Source of the DNA: Pseudooceanicola batsensis HTCC2597
Lineage (GTDB): Bacteria > Pseudomonadota > Alphaproteobacteria > Rhodobacterales > Rhodobacteraceae
Reading direction: 5' to 3'
DNA: 64,000 nt
Assembly (NCBI RefSeq): GCF_000152725.1
Contig: NZ_AAMO01000008.1
Location: 124,001-188,000 of the forward strand
This document shows, in pieces, positions 16,213 through 26,019 of the stretch. Under the pieces are notes generated by a model that was not told the origin of the DNA, made no database searches, and worked only from the letters and a program-made list of their open reading frames with translations. The position numbers and the translations under genes are program-made. Position 1 is the stretch's first letter; every line of letters starts with the position of its first letter.

Positions 16213-16958
16213 GTGCTATGCTGCAGGCCTCCGGCCTGACGAAAGAGTTCAAGGGGTTCGTGGCGGTCAACAACGTCGACCTCACCGTCGAACGTGGCAC
16301 GATCCATGCGCTGATCGGGCCCAACGGTGCGGGCAAGACGACCTGTTTCAACCTGCTGACCAAGTTCCTTCAGCCGACGCGGGGCACGATCACCTATGAC
16401 GGGCGCGACATCACGTCCCTGTCCGCCGCGGACATCGCGCGGCTCGGGCTGGTGCGGTCGTTCCAGATCTCGGCGGTGTTCGACGATCTGACCGTGCTGG
16501 AAAACGTGCGGATCGCGATGCAGCGCCGGCGCGGCGATTCGTACGATTTCTGGCGCTCGGAGGTCCTGCTGGCCCAGTACGACGACGAGGCGCGCGGCTA
16601 TGTGGAAAGCGTCGGGCTCGGCGACTTCCTGAACCACCGCGCGGCCGAACTCTCCTACGGCCGCAAGCGCGCCCTCGAGATCGCGACGACGCTGGCACTT
16701 GAGCCGGACATGCTGCTGCTGGACGAGCCGATGGCGGGCATGGCGCAGGCGGACGTGGATCGCATCTCGGCCCTGATCAAGCGGATCAGTGAAGGTCGGA
16801 CGATCCTGATGGTGGAACACAACCTGTCGGTCGTCGCGAACCTCTCGGACCGGATCACGGTGCTGGCCCGCGGCGAGGTTCTGGCCGAGGGGGACTACGA
16901 CACTGTGTCGAAATCGCCGGAGGTGATCGACGCCTATATCGGAGCCGGTCATGACTGA
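16209..16958 (+). CDS. livG: Branched-chain amino acid-type ABC transporter ATPase (LivG)
   Basis: A 249-residue ABC ATPase of the HAAT (Liv/Urt) family. Walker A is GPNGAGKTT (near residue 37), the signature is the variant LSYGRKRALE, Walker B is MLLLDEPMAG, and the switch His is in VEHN. FVAVNNVDLTVERG and ITSLSAADIARLGLVRSFQ are LivG hallmarks. ATG 16209 overlaps the leader ORF stop, and ATG 16218 is also possible. The following livF overlaps by 8 bases. The operon order livG-livF-livK-livH-livM is visible. Confidence 0.9.
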   Translation: MSAMLQASGLTKEFKGFVAVNNVDLTVERGTIHALIGPNGAGKTTCFNLLTKFLQPTRGTITYDGRDITSLSAADIARLGLVRSFQISAVFDDLTVLENVRIAMQRRRGDSYDFWRSEVLLAQYDDEARGYVESVGLGDFLNHRAAELSYGRKRALEIATTLALEPDMLLLDEPMAGMAQADVDRISALIKRISEGRTILMVEHNLSVVANLSDRITVLARGEVLAEGDYDTVSKSPEVIDAYIGAGHD

Positions 16959-17697
16959 CGCGACGACCATGGAAACGCGGACCGAAACCGGAACGCGGGA
17001 CGCGCTTCTCGAAGTCAGCGGATTGGAGGGCTGGTACGGCGAAAGCCACGTCCTGCATGGTGTGGATTTCCACGTGAAGCAGGGCGAGGTCGTGACCCTG
17101 CTGGGCCGCAACGGCGCCGGCAAGACCACGACGATCAAGGCGATCATGGGCCTGCTCGACAAGCGGCGCGGGTCGGTCAAACTGGGCGGACGGGAAACCA
17201 TTTCGCTGCAGGCGCGCCACATCGCCCGGATGGGAATCGCGATCTGCCCCGAAGAGCGCGGCATCTTCTCGTCGCTCTCGGTCGAAGAGAACCTGCACCT
17301 GCCGCCGAAGCTGGCCGAGGACGGGCTGTCCACCGACCGTATCTTCGAGCTGTTCCCCAACCTCAAGGAACGTCGCCGCAGCCAGGGGACCAAGCTGTCG
17401 GGCGGCGAACAGCAGATGCTGGCCATCGCCCGCATCCTGCGCACCGGGTCGAAGTTCCTGCTGCTCGACGAACCGACCGAGGGCCTCGCCCCGGTCATCG
17501 TGCAGCAGATCGGCCGCACGATCTCGGCCCTCAAGGAAGAGGGGTTCACCATCGTGCTGGTCGAGCAGAATTTCCGCTTCGCGGCCTCGGTCGCGGACCG
17601 GCACTACGTGGTCGAGCAGGGACGGGTCGTGGACATGATCCCCAACCACGCGCTCGACGCGAATATCGAGAAGCTTCACGCCTATCTGGGTGTGTGA
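16951..17697 (+). CDS. livF: Branched-chain amino acid-type ABC transporter ATPase (LivF)
   Basis: A 248-residue second ATPase of the importer. Walker A is GRNGAGKTTT, the signature LSGGEQQMLAIARIL, Walker B FLLLDEPTEGLAP, and the LivF-specific VPEERG-like segment is ICPEERGIFSSLSVEENL. A hydrophilic extension of about 20 residues precedes the usual start of the domain. It overlaps livG and lies 50 bases before the binding-protein gene. Confidence 0.9.
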   Translation: MTDATTMETRTETGTRDALLEVSGLEGWYGESHVLHGVDFHVKQGEVVTLLGRNGAGKTTTIKAIMGLLDKRRGSVKLGGRETISLQARHIARMGIAICPEERGIFSSLSVEENLHLPPKLAEDGLSTDRIFELFPNLKERRRSQGTKLSGGEQQMLAIARILRTGSKFLLLDEPTEGLAPVIVQQIGRTISALKEEGFTIVLVEQNFRFAASVADRHYVVEQGRVVDMIPNHALDANIEKLHAYLGV

Positions 17698-17747
17698 CAA
17701 AGGAAACCGGCGCGGATGAACTGCGTCCTACTGGGAGGAGAAGACAC

Positions 17748-18947
17748 ATGATCAAGAGAACGGCACTGATGACGGTGGCGGCCACGGCGCTTGCAGCGGC
17801 CCCGGCCCTCGCCACGGACGTGAAACTGGGCGTGCTGAACGACCAGTCCGGCGTCTACGCGGACCTGTCTGGCGAAGGCTCGGTGGTCGCTGCCCGCATG
17901 GCGGTCGAGGATTTCGACGCCGAGAGCAAGGGCATCAACGTCGAGATCATCTCGGCCGACCACCAGAACAAGCCCGACATCGCCTCGAACATCGCGCGGC
18001 AATGGTACGACCAGGACGGCGTCGACGTGATCCTCGACGTGCCGACCTCGTCCACGGCGCTGGCCGTGGCGGACGTGACCGCGGAATTCGACAAGATCTT
18101 CATCAACTCGGGGGCCGCGACCTCGGACCTGACGCGGGGGAATTGCCAGCCGACCACGATCCACTGGACCTACGACACCGCGTCGCTGGCCAACGGCACC
18201 GGCAAGGCCGTGACCGATGCGGGCGGCGACACCTGGTTCTTCCTGACCGCCGACTATGCCTTCGGCCATGCTCTGGAACGTGACACCACGGCAGTTGTCG
18301 AAGCCAACGGCGGCGAGGTCCTGGGATCGGTCGCGCATCCATTCCCGGGCACCGACTTCTCGTCCTTCCTGCTCCAGGCCCAGGCCTCGGGGGCCAAGGT
18401 GATCGGCCTGGCGAATGCCGGCGCGGACACCGTGAACTCGATCAAGCAGGCGGCGGAATTCGGCATCGTGCAAGCGGGCCAGAAGCTGGCGGGTCTGCTG
18501 CTCTTCATCAACAACGTGCACTCGCTCGGGGCCGAGACGGCGCAGGGCCTGCAGATGACGACGGCGTTCTATTGGGACATGAACGACGAGACCCGCGAAT
18601 TCAGCGAACGCTTCCAGGCCGAGATCGGGGCGCCGCCGTCGATGGTGCAGGCAGGCGTCTATGCCGGCACGCTGCATTACCTGAAGGCGGTCGAGGCCGT
18701 CGGCAGCAACGATTCCTCCGCCATCGTCGCCAAGATGAAGGAGATGGAGACGGACGATCCGCTCTTCGGCAAGGGCTACATCCGCAAGGACGGCCGCGTG
18801 ATCCACGACATGTACCTGATGGAGGTGAAGTCGCCGGATGAATCCACCGGCGAATGGGACCTGCTGAAGCAGGTGTCGACCATCTCGGGTGAAGACGCCT
18901 TCCTGCCGATGGAAGAGGGTGGCTGCGAATTCGCGCTGGCCGACTGA
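17748..18947 (+). CDS. livK: Periplasmic substrate-binding protein of Liv-type ABC importer
   Basis: A 399-residue binding protein with a signal peptide (MIKRTALMTVAATALAAAPA, cleaved before TDVKLGV). It has the type-I periplasmic fold of the HAAT family (LNDQSGVYADLSGEGSVVAA at the first strand-helix, DVPTSSTALAVADV, and FTYD-type WTYDTASLANG). ATG 17748 follows GGGAGGAGAAGACAC; a frame extension to 17694 inside livF is dropped. This subgroup binds amides, amino acids or other small carboxylates. The ligand is not predictable here. Confidence 0.88.
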   Translation: MIKRTALMTVAATALAAAPALATDVKLGVLNDQSGVYADLSGEGSVVAARMAVEDFDAESKGINVEIISADHQNKPDIASNIARQWYDQDGVDVILDVPTSSTALAVADVTAEFDKIFINSGAATSDLTRGNCQPTTIHWTYDTASLANGTGKAVTDAGGDTWFFLTADYAFGHALERDTTAVVEANGGEVLGSVAHPFPGTDFSSFLLQAQASGAKVIGLANAGADTVNSIKQAAEFGIVQAGQKLAGLLLFINNVHSLGAETAQGLQMTTAFYWDMNDETREFSERFQAEIGAPPSMVQAGVYAGTLHYLKAVEAVGSNDSSAIVAKMKEMETDDPLFGKGYIRKDGRVIHDMYLMEVKSPDESTGEWDLLKQVSTISGEDAFLPMEEGGCEFALAD

Positions 18948-19010
18948 TCCGACACGGGGGACGCGGCGGGCTGACCGTCGCGTCCCGACCAATTCTTTCC
19001 GGGGACAGAC

Positions 19011-19898
19011 ATGTTCGAACTTCTGGGCGTACCGCCGCAGGTCCTGATGGGGCAGTTGCTGATCGGGCTGATCAACGGCTCGTTCTATGCCGTGCTCTCG
19101 CTCGGCCTGGCCGTGATCTTCGGACTGCTCAACATCATCAACTTCACCCACGGGGCCCAGTACATGATGGGCGCCTTCGTCGCCTGGATGCTGCTGAACT
19201 ATCTCGGCATCGGCTACTGGCCCGCGCTCGTCCTCTCGCCGCTCGTGGTGGGGGCCATCGGGATCGTGCTGGAACGAACGATGATCTCGCGCCTCTACAA
19301 GCTCGACCACCTGTACGGGCTGCTTCTGACATTCGGGCTGGCGCTGATCATCCAGGGGCTGTTCCGCAACTACTACGGGGTCAGCGGCCTGCCCTACGCC
19401 ATCCCGCCCGCGCTGCAGGGTGGTCAGAACCTCGGGTTCATGTTCCTGCCGAACTATCGCGGCTGGGTGATCGTCGCCTCTGTCATCGTCTGCTTCGGGA
19501 CGTGGTTCATGATCGAGAAGACGCGCCTCGGCGCCTATCTCCGGGCCGCCACCGAAAACCCCGAGCTGGTCGGCGCCTTCGGCATCAACGTGCCGCGGAT
19601 GATCACGCTGACCTACGGTTTCGGTGTCGGCCTAGCCGCCTTTGCCGGTGTGCTCGCCGCGCCGATCTATTCGGTCAACCCGAACATGGGGGCCGATCTC
19701 ATCATCGTCGTCTTCGCTGTCGTGGTGATCGGCGGCATGGGCTCGATCATGGGGGCGATCCTGACCGGGTTCGGCCTCGGGATCGTCGAGGGGCTGACCC
19801 GCGTCTTCTATCCCGAGGGCTCTGCCGTCGTCATCTTCGTGATCATGGCCATCGTGCTGATGATCAAGCCTGAAGGCCTGTTTGGAAGTTCCACCTGA
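19011..19898 (+). CDS. livH: Liv-type ABC transporter permease (LivH)
   Basis: A 295-residue inner-membrane permease with about eight transmembrane helices. Family features include LLIGLINGSFYAVLSLGLAV at the start, NFTHGAQYMMGAF, and the EAA-like FGINVPRMITLTYGFGVGLAA. Its stop overlaps the livM start (TGATG). It pairs with LivM to form the channel powered by LivG and LivF. Confidence 0.9.
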   Translation: MFELLGVPPQVLMGQLLIGLINGSFYAVLSLGLAVIFGLLNIINFTHGAQYMMGAFVAWMLLNYLGIGYWPALVLSPLVVGAIGIVLERTMISRLYKLDHLYGLLLTFGLALIIQGLFRNYYGVSGLPYAIPPALQGGQNLGFMFLPNYRGWVIVASVIVCFGTWFMIEKTRLGAYLRAATENPELVGAFGINVPRMITLTYGFGVGLAAFAGVLAAPIYSVNPNMGADLIIVVFAVVVIGGMGSIMGAILTGFGLGIVEGLTRVFYPEGSAVVIFVIMAIVLMIKPEGLFGSST

Positions 19899-20881
19899 TG
19901 TCCACCACCGAGAACACCACCAAGGCCGCGCTTCCCGCCATGACGCATACGGTAGGCATGCCGCGGCATCAGAAAATCATCTTCGTCGTGCTGCTGGCGG
20001 TGCTGATCGCGCTGCCCTTCATGGTCTATCCCGTCTTTGCCATGAAGGTGCTGTGCTTCGCGCTCTTCGCCTGCGCCTTCAACCTTCTGCTGGGGTTCGG
20101 CGGGCTGCTGAGCTTTGGCCATGCCGCCTATTTCGGCATGGCGAGCTATGTCTGCGCCCATGCCGCCAAGGTCTGGGGCCTCACCCCGGAACTGGCCATC
20201 CTGACCGGCACCGCCACCGCCGCGGTGCTGGGGCTGGTGATCGGATCCCTCGCCATCCGGCGGCAGGGCATCTATTTCGCGATGGTCACGCTCGCCTTTG
20301 CCCAGATGGTCTATTTCTTCGCCCTCCAGGCCGAGTTCACCGGAGGCGAAGACGGTATCCAGTCGGTGCCGCGCAACGATCTCTTCGGGCTGTTGCCGAT
20401 GAAGGACGATCTGACCTTCTACTTCTTCGTGCTCGCCATCACCTATGGCGGCATCCTGTTCATCTACCGGATCACCCATTCCCCCTTCGGTCAGGTGCTG
20501 AAGTCGATCCGCGAGAACGAGCCGCGGGCCGTGTCCCTGGGCTACCACGTCAACCGGTACAAGCTGATGGTCTTCGTCCTGTCGGCCACCTTCGCCGGGC
20601 TGGCCGGTGCCACCAAGAGCCAGGTGTTCCACCTCGCGTCGCTGACCGACGTGCACTGGACGATGTCGGGCGAAGTGGTGCTGATGACCCTGCTGGGCGG
20701 CATGGGGACCGTCCTCGGGCCCATCGTGGGCGCCGCGATCGTCGTGACGATGCAGAACTACCTCGCCTACCTCGGAGCGTGGGTCACGGTCATCCAGGGC
20801 TGCATCTTCGTCATCGGCGTGCTGCTGTTCCGCGAAGGGATCATCGGCGTCCTGTCCCGGATCCTGAAAAAGCCGCTCTGA
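19898..20881 (+). CDS. livM: Liv-type ABC transporter permease (LivM)
   Basis: A 327-residue permease with about ten transmembrane helices, the partner of LivH. Signature segments are NLLLGFGGLLSFGHAAYFGM, IRRQGIYFAMVTLAFAQM and the coupling loop SIRENEPRAVSLGYHVNRYK. It is the last gene of the operon and is followed by a hairpin with a T-run at 20990-21030. Confidence 0.9.
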   Translation: MSTTENTTKAALPAMTHTVGMPRHQKIIFVVLLAVLIALPFMVYPVFAMKVLCFALFACAFNLLLGFGGLLSFGHAAYFGMASYVCAHAAKVWGLTPELAILTGTATAAVLGLVIGSLAIRRQGIYFAMVTLAFAQMVYFFALQAEFTGGEDGIQSVPRNDLFGLLPMKDDLTFYFFVLAITYGGILFIYRITHSPFGQVLKSIRENEPRAVSLGYHVNRYKLMVFVLSATFAGLAGATKSQVFHLASLTDVHWTMSGEVVLMTLLGGMGTVLGPIVGAAIVVTMQNYLAYLGAWVTVIQGCIFVIGVLLFREGIIGVLSRILKKPL

Positions 20882-20989
20882 AAGCGCGCGCCGCAGCGCC
20901 GGACCGCACGGGAAGGCATCCGGCCGCCAGAGGGCCGGGTCGCCCGTCCCGCGCTTTTGCTGCGAACGGGTCCCAGGCTGGTGCAAGAT

Positions 20990-21030
20990 CCGCTTGCGCC
21001 GAAAGAGGCGCTTGCAAAGCGGATTTTTCT
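20990..21030 (+). terminator. Rho-independent terminator of the Liv-type operon
   Basis: CCGCTT-GCGCC, loop GAAAGA, GGCGC, five unpaired bases, AAGCGG, then ATTTTTCT. This gives an 11-bp bulged stem followed by a T-run, about 110 bases past the livM stop. The rest of the 20882-21211 gap holds a weaker long-range pairing (AAAGCGCG at 20881, CGCGCTTT at 20950) and no gene. Confidence 0.55.
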
Positions 21031-21211
21031 CCGAGGAATGCCACTACGCGCTTGCCATACTCTATTTTAACTCCATGTTCTGCGGAGAAGAATTGGTCGG
21101 CCCGACCGGCGCCGGCGTTCCGGGATGCGAGACATCGCAGAGACGGGTTCAGGGGCCATTTGCCCGATTTAGAGGACCTGGTGCGGGATTAGCTGCGCAG
21201 GAGAGATTGAT

Positions 21212-22663
21212 ATGGTTGACACCTCCGAAACTCTAGAAGCCTGGCAGTTGCGCGACGCGGTCTTCGAGGCCGCGCCGCATTGCTATCTGGTCCTGAACGC
21301 GGAGTTGACCATCATCGACGTGAACCAGCAGTATCTGGATCTGACGCGGACACGGCGCGAGGACCTGGTCGATGTCCCGATGTTCGACGCCTTCCCGGAC
21401 AATCCCGCGGACCCGACGGCGGATGGGGTGCGCAACCTGCGACTGTCGCTCGAAACGGCGCGCGCCACCGGTCGGCCGCATGCGATGGCGGTGCAGAAGT
21501 ACGACATCCCGCTCCGGGGGCCCGAGGGCGGATTCGAGGAACGCTATTGGAAGCCCCTGAACACCCCGGTCCTGCGCGAGGGCGAGGTCGTGGCGCTGAT
21601 CCACCACGTCATCGACGTCACCGAAGAAACGATCTTCCGGCGGGATCAGGCGATCCGCCTGCGATCCGCGCAGCGGCTCGACGACCTCGCGTTCTGGGAA
21701 TACGACCCGCGCACCGAGACCACCGTCGTCTCGCGCGCCTTCGCCACCATGCTCGGCCTGCCGGAGCGTGAAGGAACAATGCCCGCGCGGGAATGTTTCA
21801 CCCGGATCGACGCCGACGACCGCGCGGATGTTCAGGGGGTCTTCGACCAGGTCATGGACGCGCCCGACCACACGACCATTGCCTTCACGCACCGTCTCGT
21901 TCTGCCGGACGGCAAGGCGCGGTGGCTCTCTTCGCACGGGGAACTCGTCCGGGACCACCGGAACGCCCTGCCCCGTTTCGTGGTGGTGAGCATGGACATA
22001 ACCGGATCCAAGCAGCGAGAGGAGAAGCTTGCCGAAGCGCTGGACGAGCGAGACGGCCTGCTCGCCCAGAAAGAGGCTCTTCTTGCCGAGGTGAACCATC
22101 GCATCAAGAACAGCCTTCAGCTCGTGTCCAGCATCCTCAACACCGACGCGCACAGGTCCGGCGAAGGAGAGGTCCGCGAACGGCTCGAGCGGGCGGCGGC
22201 GCGGGTGCAGGCGGTGACTTCGGTGCACGAGATGCTCTACCGGTCGAACGAGGTTACGACCGTCTCCTTCGGAGAGTATCTCCACAGGTTGTGCGCCAAC
22301 CTCGCCTCTGGGGACGCCGGCACCGCCGGATTGGACATACTCTGCGAGCCGACCGAGGTGAAATTGCCGGCCGACAAGGCGATCCCGCTCGCTCTGATCG
22401 TGAACGAATTGACGACGAACGCCGTCAAACACGGTCTCGCGGGTGCCTCGGCCGGGGTCATCAAGGTCGCGACCCGTCTCGAAGATGACGAACTGGTGCT
22501 CGAAGTGACCGACAACGGAACAGGAAAGGTAGAAGGCGCTCAAAGGGGGATGGGAACCCGCATCATCGACGGGCTTGTCAAACAGCTCGCCGCCTCCATG
22601 AGCACGGGTCCGGCCGAACCGGGGTATCGGGTGGTCATCCGGGTGCCGCTGAAAACGAAATGA
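21212..22663 (+). CDS. PAS-PAS HWE/HisKA_2 sensor histidine kinase
   Basis: A 483-residue cytoplasmic kinase with no membrane segments. Two PAS domains (about 12-140 and 150-275; PHCYLVLNAELTIIDVN starts the first, and the second has a PAC-like tail VVSMDITGSKQREE) lead into a short coiled coil and a HisKA_2 domain with phospho-acceptor His296 in EVNHRIKNSLQLV. The ATPase domain has NELTTNAVKHG and VTDNGTG. The start follows GGAGAGATTGAT. The next gene, a receiver, overlaps its stop (ATGA), so the two form an operon. The PAS ligand is unknown. Confidence 0.9.
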   Translation: MVDTSETLEAWQLRDAVFEAAPHCYLVLNAELTIIDVNQQYLDLTRTRREDLVDVPMFDAFPDNPADPTADGVRNLRLSLETARATGRPHAMAVQKYDIPLRGPEGGFEERYWKPLNTPVLREGEVVALIHHVIDVTEETIFRRDQAIRLRSAQRLDDLAFWEYDPRTETTVVSRAFATMLGLPEREGTMPARECFTRIDADDRADVQGVFDQVMDAPDHTTIAFTHRLVLPDGKARWLSSHGELVRDHRNALPRFVVVSMDITGSKQREEKLAEALDERDGLLAQKEALLAEVNHRIKNSLQLVSSILNTDAHRSGEGEVRERLERAAARVQAVTSVHEMLYRSNEVTTVSFGEYLHRLCANLASGDAGTAGLDILCEPTEVKLPADKAIPLALIVNELTTNAVKHGLAGASAGVIKVATRLEDDELVLEVTDNGTGKVEGAQRGMGTRIIDGLVKQLAASMSTGPAEPGYRVVIRVPLKTK

Positions 22664-23040
22664 ATTTGCGCGTTCTCATCGTGGAAGACGAGTTCTTGAT
22701 TGCGCTCGATCTTCAGGATCAGGTCGAGGCCCTGGGCCACACCGTGACCGGCGTCGCGCGCGACGTCGAGAGTTGCAAGAGAGCGGCGCAGGAGCAACCG
22801 CCCGACATCGCGCTGATGGACCTGCGCCTGGCGGACGGCACGTCCGGTATCGATGCGTCCCGCTGGCTCTACGACGTTCAGAACGTCCGGTGCATCTTCA
22901 TCAGCGGCAATCTGGATGACGAAACGCGCAAGGTCCTGGCCGCGGTCGAGCCGCACGCCTTCCTGGGCAAGCCGATCCTGCAGCACCAGCTCGCGCAGGA
23001 GCTGGCGAAGTGTGTCAGCGAATTCCGTGTCAGCGACTGA
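22660..23040 (+). CDS. Single-domain response regulator
   Basis: A 126-residue receiver-only protein with IVEDEFLIALDLQ, phospho-acceptor Asp54 in IALMDLRLADGTSG and the conserved Lys in FLGKPILQHQLA. Its ATGA overlap with the PAS-HWE kinase gene marks the two as a cognate pair. It has no DNA-binding output, so it must act through protein contact or phosphotransfer. Confidence 0.88.
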   Translation: MNLRVLIVEDEFLIALDLQDQVEALGHTVTGVARDVESCKRAAQEQPPDIALMDLRLADGTSGIDASRWLYDVQNVRCIFISGNLDDETRKVLAAVEPHAFLGKPILQHQLAQELAKCVSEFRVSD

Positions 23041-23134
23041 GACGCGCTGATCCGGACGGCGTCCCGAACCTGCAAGACGCTGATTGCAGCTTGGCCTCTG
23101 GCGGAGGCCGGCGGACTGCGGCTAGCATCCGGAC

Positions 23135-24418
23135 ATGATGAGCGACGGCACGAACAAGGCGATCTCGGGCAATCTCTGGCAGGCGACGGCGGGGCAGCTT
23201 TCCGAGGCGCACGTGGATGGCCTGGCGGGCCGTTACGATCTCGCCGTGATCGGCGCCGGCTATACCGGATTGTCCACCGCTCTCCACGCCGCACAGCAGG
23301 GGGCGTCGGTCGTCGTGATCGAGGCCGAAAGCATCGGGCACGGCGGATCGGGTCGGAATGTGGGTCTGGTCAACGCCGGGCTATGGCTGCCGCCGGGCGA
23401 CGTGGCGGCGCGCCTCGGAGAGGCTGCCGCCGAGCGTCTGTCCGGCAAGCTGGCGGAGGGGCCGTCGCTGGTCTTCAACCTGATCGAGACGCATCAGATC
23501 CGGTGCGAGGCTGTTCGCAACGGCACGCTGCACTGCGCGCATTCGCCGGGCGCGATGCGCGAACTCGACCGGCGGCACGGGCAACTGACGCGAACAGGCG
23601 CGCCGGTCGTCCTGCTGGACGCGGCCGAGGCGCGGCGCCGGGTCGGGTCCGACAAAGTGCACGGCGCGCTCTTCGATCCACGCGCCGGCACGATCCAGCC
23701 GCTGGCCTATGCGCGCGGCCTGGCCCGTGCGGCGCGGGCGGCGGGGGCGGTCATCCTCGAAGGCGTGCGGGTGCGGGACGCCCAGCATGACGGAGAAGCC
23801 TGGCGCCTGATGGCGGGCCGGCGGGAAATCCTGGCCGACGCATTGATCGAGGCGACGAATGCCTATGGCGGGGACCGGGGTCGTTTTGCCCCGCTGCATT
23901 TCTTCCAGATGGCCACCGATCCGCTGCCGGAGGCGAAAGGCCGCGGGATCCTCCCCGGCGGAGAGGGCTGCTGGGATACCGCGCTGGTCATGTCGGCCTT
24001 TCGCCGGGACCGCGACGGGCGGGTGATCGTCGGCGGAATCGGCAGCCTCGACCATGGCGCGGCCGCTGTCCACCGGGCCTGGGCGCGGCGCAAGCTGGGC
24101 GCGCTTTTCCCCGAGCTGGCGGGCACGCCGCTCACCCATGGCTGGAGCGGGACGATCGCCAGCACGGCGGATCATCTGCCGCGCATCCGGCGGCTCGGGC
24201 CGCGCGGATACGCCGCCTTCGGCTATTCCGGGCGCGGCATCGGGACCGGAACAGTCTTCGGCCGCGACCTTGCCCGCGCCGCCCTGACCGGCTGCGAGGA
24301 GGACCTGCCGCTCGAACCGGTCGAGGGGCAGGCGGAAAGGTTCGGGCCGGCCCGGGGCCTCTGGTACGAAAGCGGCGCGCTGGTCGCCCACGCCCTCGGT
24401 CTCGTCACGGGTCGTTAG
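23135..24418 (+). CDS. amaA: FAD-dependent amine oxidase, probable L-pipecolate oxidase
   Basis: A 427-residue DAO-family flavoprotein with the dinucleotide-binding motif AVIGAGYTGLS (about residues 34-44) and the C-terminal FGYSGRGIGTGTVFGRD that contacts FAD. Length and segments (GHGGSGRNVGLVNAGLWL, GWSGTIASTADHLPRI) fit the pipecolate-oxidase/gamma-glutamylputrescine-oxidase branch. The next gene is a clear piperideine-6-carboxylate dehydrogenase, the enzyme acting on the product of pipecolate oxidation, which favours the AmaA assignment. Together they would take L-pipecolate from D-lysine breakdown to 2-aminoadipate. The start could be 23135 or the next codon. Confidence 0.7.
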   Translation: MMSDGTNKAISGNLWQATAGQLSEAHVDGLAGRYDLAVIGAGYTGLSTALHAAQQGASVVVIEAESIGHGGSGRNVGLVNAGLWLPPGDVAARLGEAAAERLSGKLAEGPSLVFNLIETHQIRCEAVRNGTLHCAHSPGAMRELDRRHGQLTRTGAPVVLLDAAEARRRVGSDKVHGALFDPRAGTIQPLAYARGLARAARAAGAVILEGVRVRDAQHDGEAWRLMAGRREILADALIEATNAYGGDRGRFAPLHFFQMATDPLPEAKGRGILPGGEGCWDTALVMSAFRRDRDGRVIVGGIGSLDHGAAAVHRAWARRKLGALFPELAGTPLTHGWSGTIASTADHLPRIRRLGPRGYAAFGYSGRGIGTGTVFGRDLARAALTGCEEDLPLEPVEGQAERFGPARGLWYESGALVAHALGLVTGR

Positions 24419-24489
24419 GGCAATCTGGACCTCGGATGCCCCCCGGCATTAGGGTGCGGCCAAACCACGACAGACAGAAGAGGTCCGAC

Positions 24490-26010
24490 ATGACGCGACA
24501 GAGCCTGAGCGAGATCACCCGTACCACCATGTCCGCCTGCGGCTCGGGGGTGGCGCTCGACCATGACGGGGGCATGGAGATCGTCTCGCCCGTCGACGGC
24601 AGTGTCGTGGCGCGCCTCGCCACCGATGACGCGGACACGACCGGGGCCGCCATCGACAGGGCCTCGGCCGCGTTCCGCGCGTGGCGGATGGTGCCGGCCC
24701 CGCGTCGGGGCGAACTCGTCCGGCTCTTCGGCGAGGAACTGCGCAAGTCGAAGGAGGACCTGGGCCGCATGGTTTCGATCGAGGCGGGCAAAAGCCCGTC
24801 CGAGGGACAGGGCGAGGTGCAGGAGATGATCGACATCTGCGATTTTGCCGTCGGTCTGTCGCGCCAACTCTACGGCCTGACCATCGCGACGGAGCGGCCG
24901 GGCCACCGGATGATGGAAACCTGGCATCCCCTCGGCGTGGTGGGGATCATCACCGCCTTCAACTTTCCCTGCGCGCCCTGGTGCTGGAACTCGGCCCTCG
25001 CGCTGGTCTGCGGCGATCCGGTCGTCTGGAAACCGTCGGAAAAGACCCCGCTGACGGCACTGGCCTGCCAGGCTGTCCTGGACCGGGCCATCGCACGGTT
25101 CGGCGACGAGGCGCCCGAGGGGCTGAGCCAGGTGCTGGTCGGCGGACCGGAGGTCGGCACCGCGCTGGTCGAAAGCGAGAAGGTCGCGCTGATCTCGGCC
25201 ACGGGATCGACCCGGATGGGGCGGATCGTCGGTCCGAAGGTGGCAGAGAGGTTCGGCAAGTGCATCCTCGAACTCGGCGGGAACAACGCCGGGATCGTCT
25301 GCCCCTCGGCCGATCTGGACATGGCGCTGCGGGCGATCGCCTTCGGCGCCATGGGCACCGCCGGACAGCGCTGCACGACGATGCGACGGCTCTTCGTGCA
25401 CGAGGACATCTACGACCAGATCGTGCCGGCCCTGAAAAAGGCCTACGGCTCGGTCACCATCGGCAATCCCCTGGAAACCGACGCGCTGGTCGGACCGCTG
25501 ATCGACGGCGCGGCCTTCGAGGGGATGACCGCCGCACTGGACGAGGCGCGATCGCTTGGCGGCACCGTGCACGGCGGCGGGCGCGAAGACGTCGGGGCCG
25601 AGGCCGCCTACTACGTGCGGCCCGCGCTGGTCGAAATGCCCAGCCACGAGGGGCCGGTCCTGCGCGAGACCTTCGCGCCGATCCTCTACGTGATGAAATA
25701 CAGCGATTTCGACCGGGTCCTCGAGGATCACAACGCCGTCGGCGGCGGCCTCTCCTCCTCGGTCTTCACCACCGACCTGCGCGAGATGGAGACCTTCCTC
25801 TCCGCGCGCGGCTCGGACTGCGGGATCGCCAACGTGAACATCGGCACCTCGGGCGCCGAGATCGGCGGCGCGTTCGGCGGCGAGAAGGAGACCGGCGGCG
25901 GGCGCGAAAGCGGCTCGGACGCCTGGCGCGCCTACATGCGGCGGTCGACCAACACGATCAACTATTCGCGCGAACTGCCGCTGGCGCAGGGCGTCGTCTT
26001 CGACATCTGA
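24490..26010 (+). CDS. amaB: L-piperideine-6-carboxylate dehydrogenase (ALDH7 family)
   Basis: A 506-residue aldehyde dehydrogenase of the antiquitin/ALDH7 type, oxidising 2-aminoadipate-6-semialdehyde (in equilibrium with piperideine-6-carboxylate) to 2-aminoadipate. The general base is Glu261 in LELGGNN and the nucleophile Cys295 in TAGQRCTTMRR. The diagnostic C-terminal stretch FGGEKETGGGRESGSDAW followed by NTINYS is intact. ATG 24490 follows AGAGGTCCGAC; an upstream in-frame extension is dropped. It is 71 bases behind the pipecolate oxidase gene and 9 bases before pepT. Confidence 0.88.
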   Translation: MTRQSLSEITRTTMSACGSGVALDHDGGMEIVSPVDGSVVARLATDDADTTGAAIDRASAAFRAWRMVPAPRRGELVRLFGEELRKSKEDLGRMVSIEAGKSPSEGQGEVQEMIDICDFAVGLSRQLYGLTIATERPGHRMMETWHPLGVVGIITAFNFPCAPWCWNSALALVCGDPVVWKPSEKTPLTALACQAVLDRAIARFGDEAPEGLSQVLVGGPEVGTALVESEKVALISATGSTRMGRIVGPKVAERFGKCILELGGNNAGIVCPSADLDMALRAIAFGAMGTAGQRCTTMRRLFVHEDIYDQIVPALKKAYGSVTIGNPLETDALVGPLIDGAAFEGMTAALDEARSLGGTVHGGGREDVGAEAAYYVRPALVEMPSHEGPVLRETFAPILYVMKYSDFDRVLEDHNAVGGGLSSSVFTTDLREMETFLSARGSDCGIANVNIGTSGAEIGGAFGGEKETGGGRESGSDAWRAYMRRSTNTINYSRELPLAQGVVFDI

Positions 26011-26019
26011 GAGGCCCTC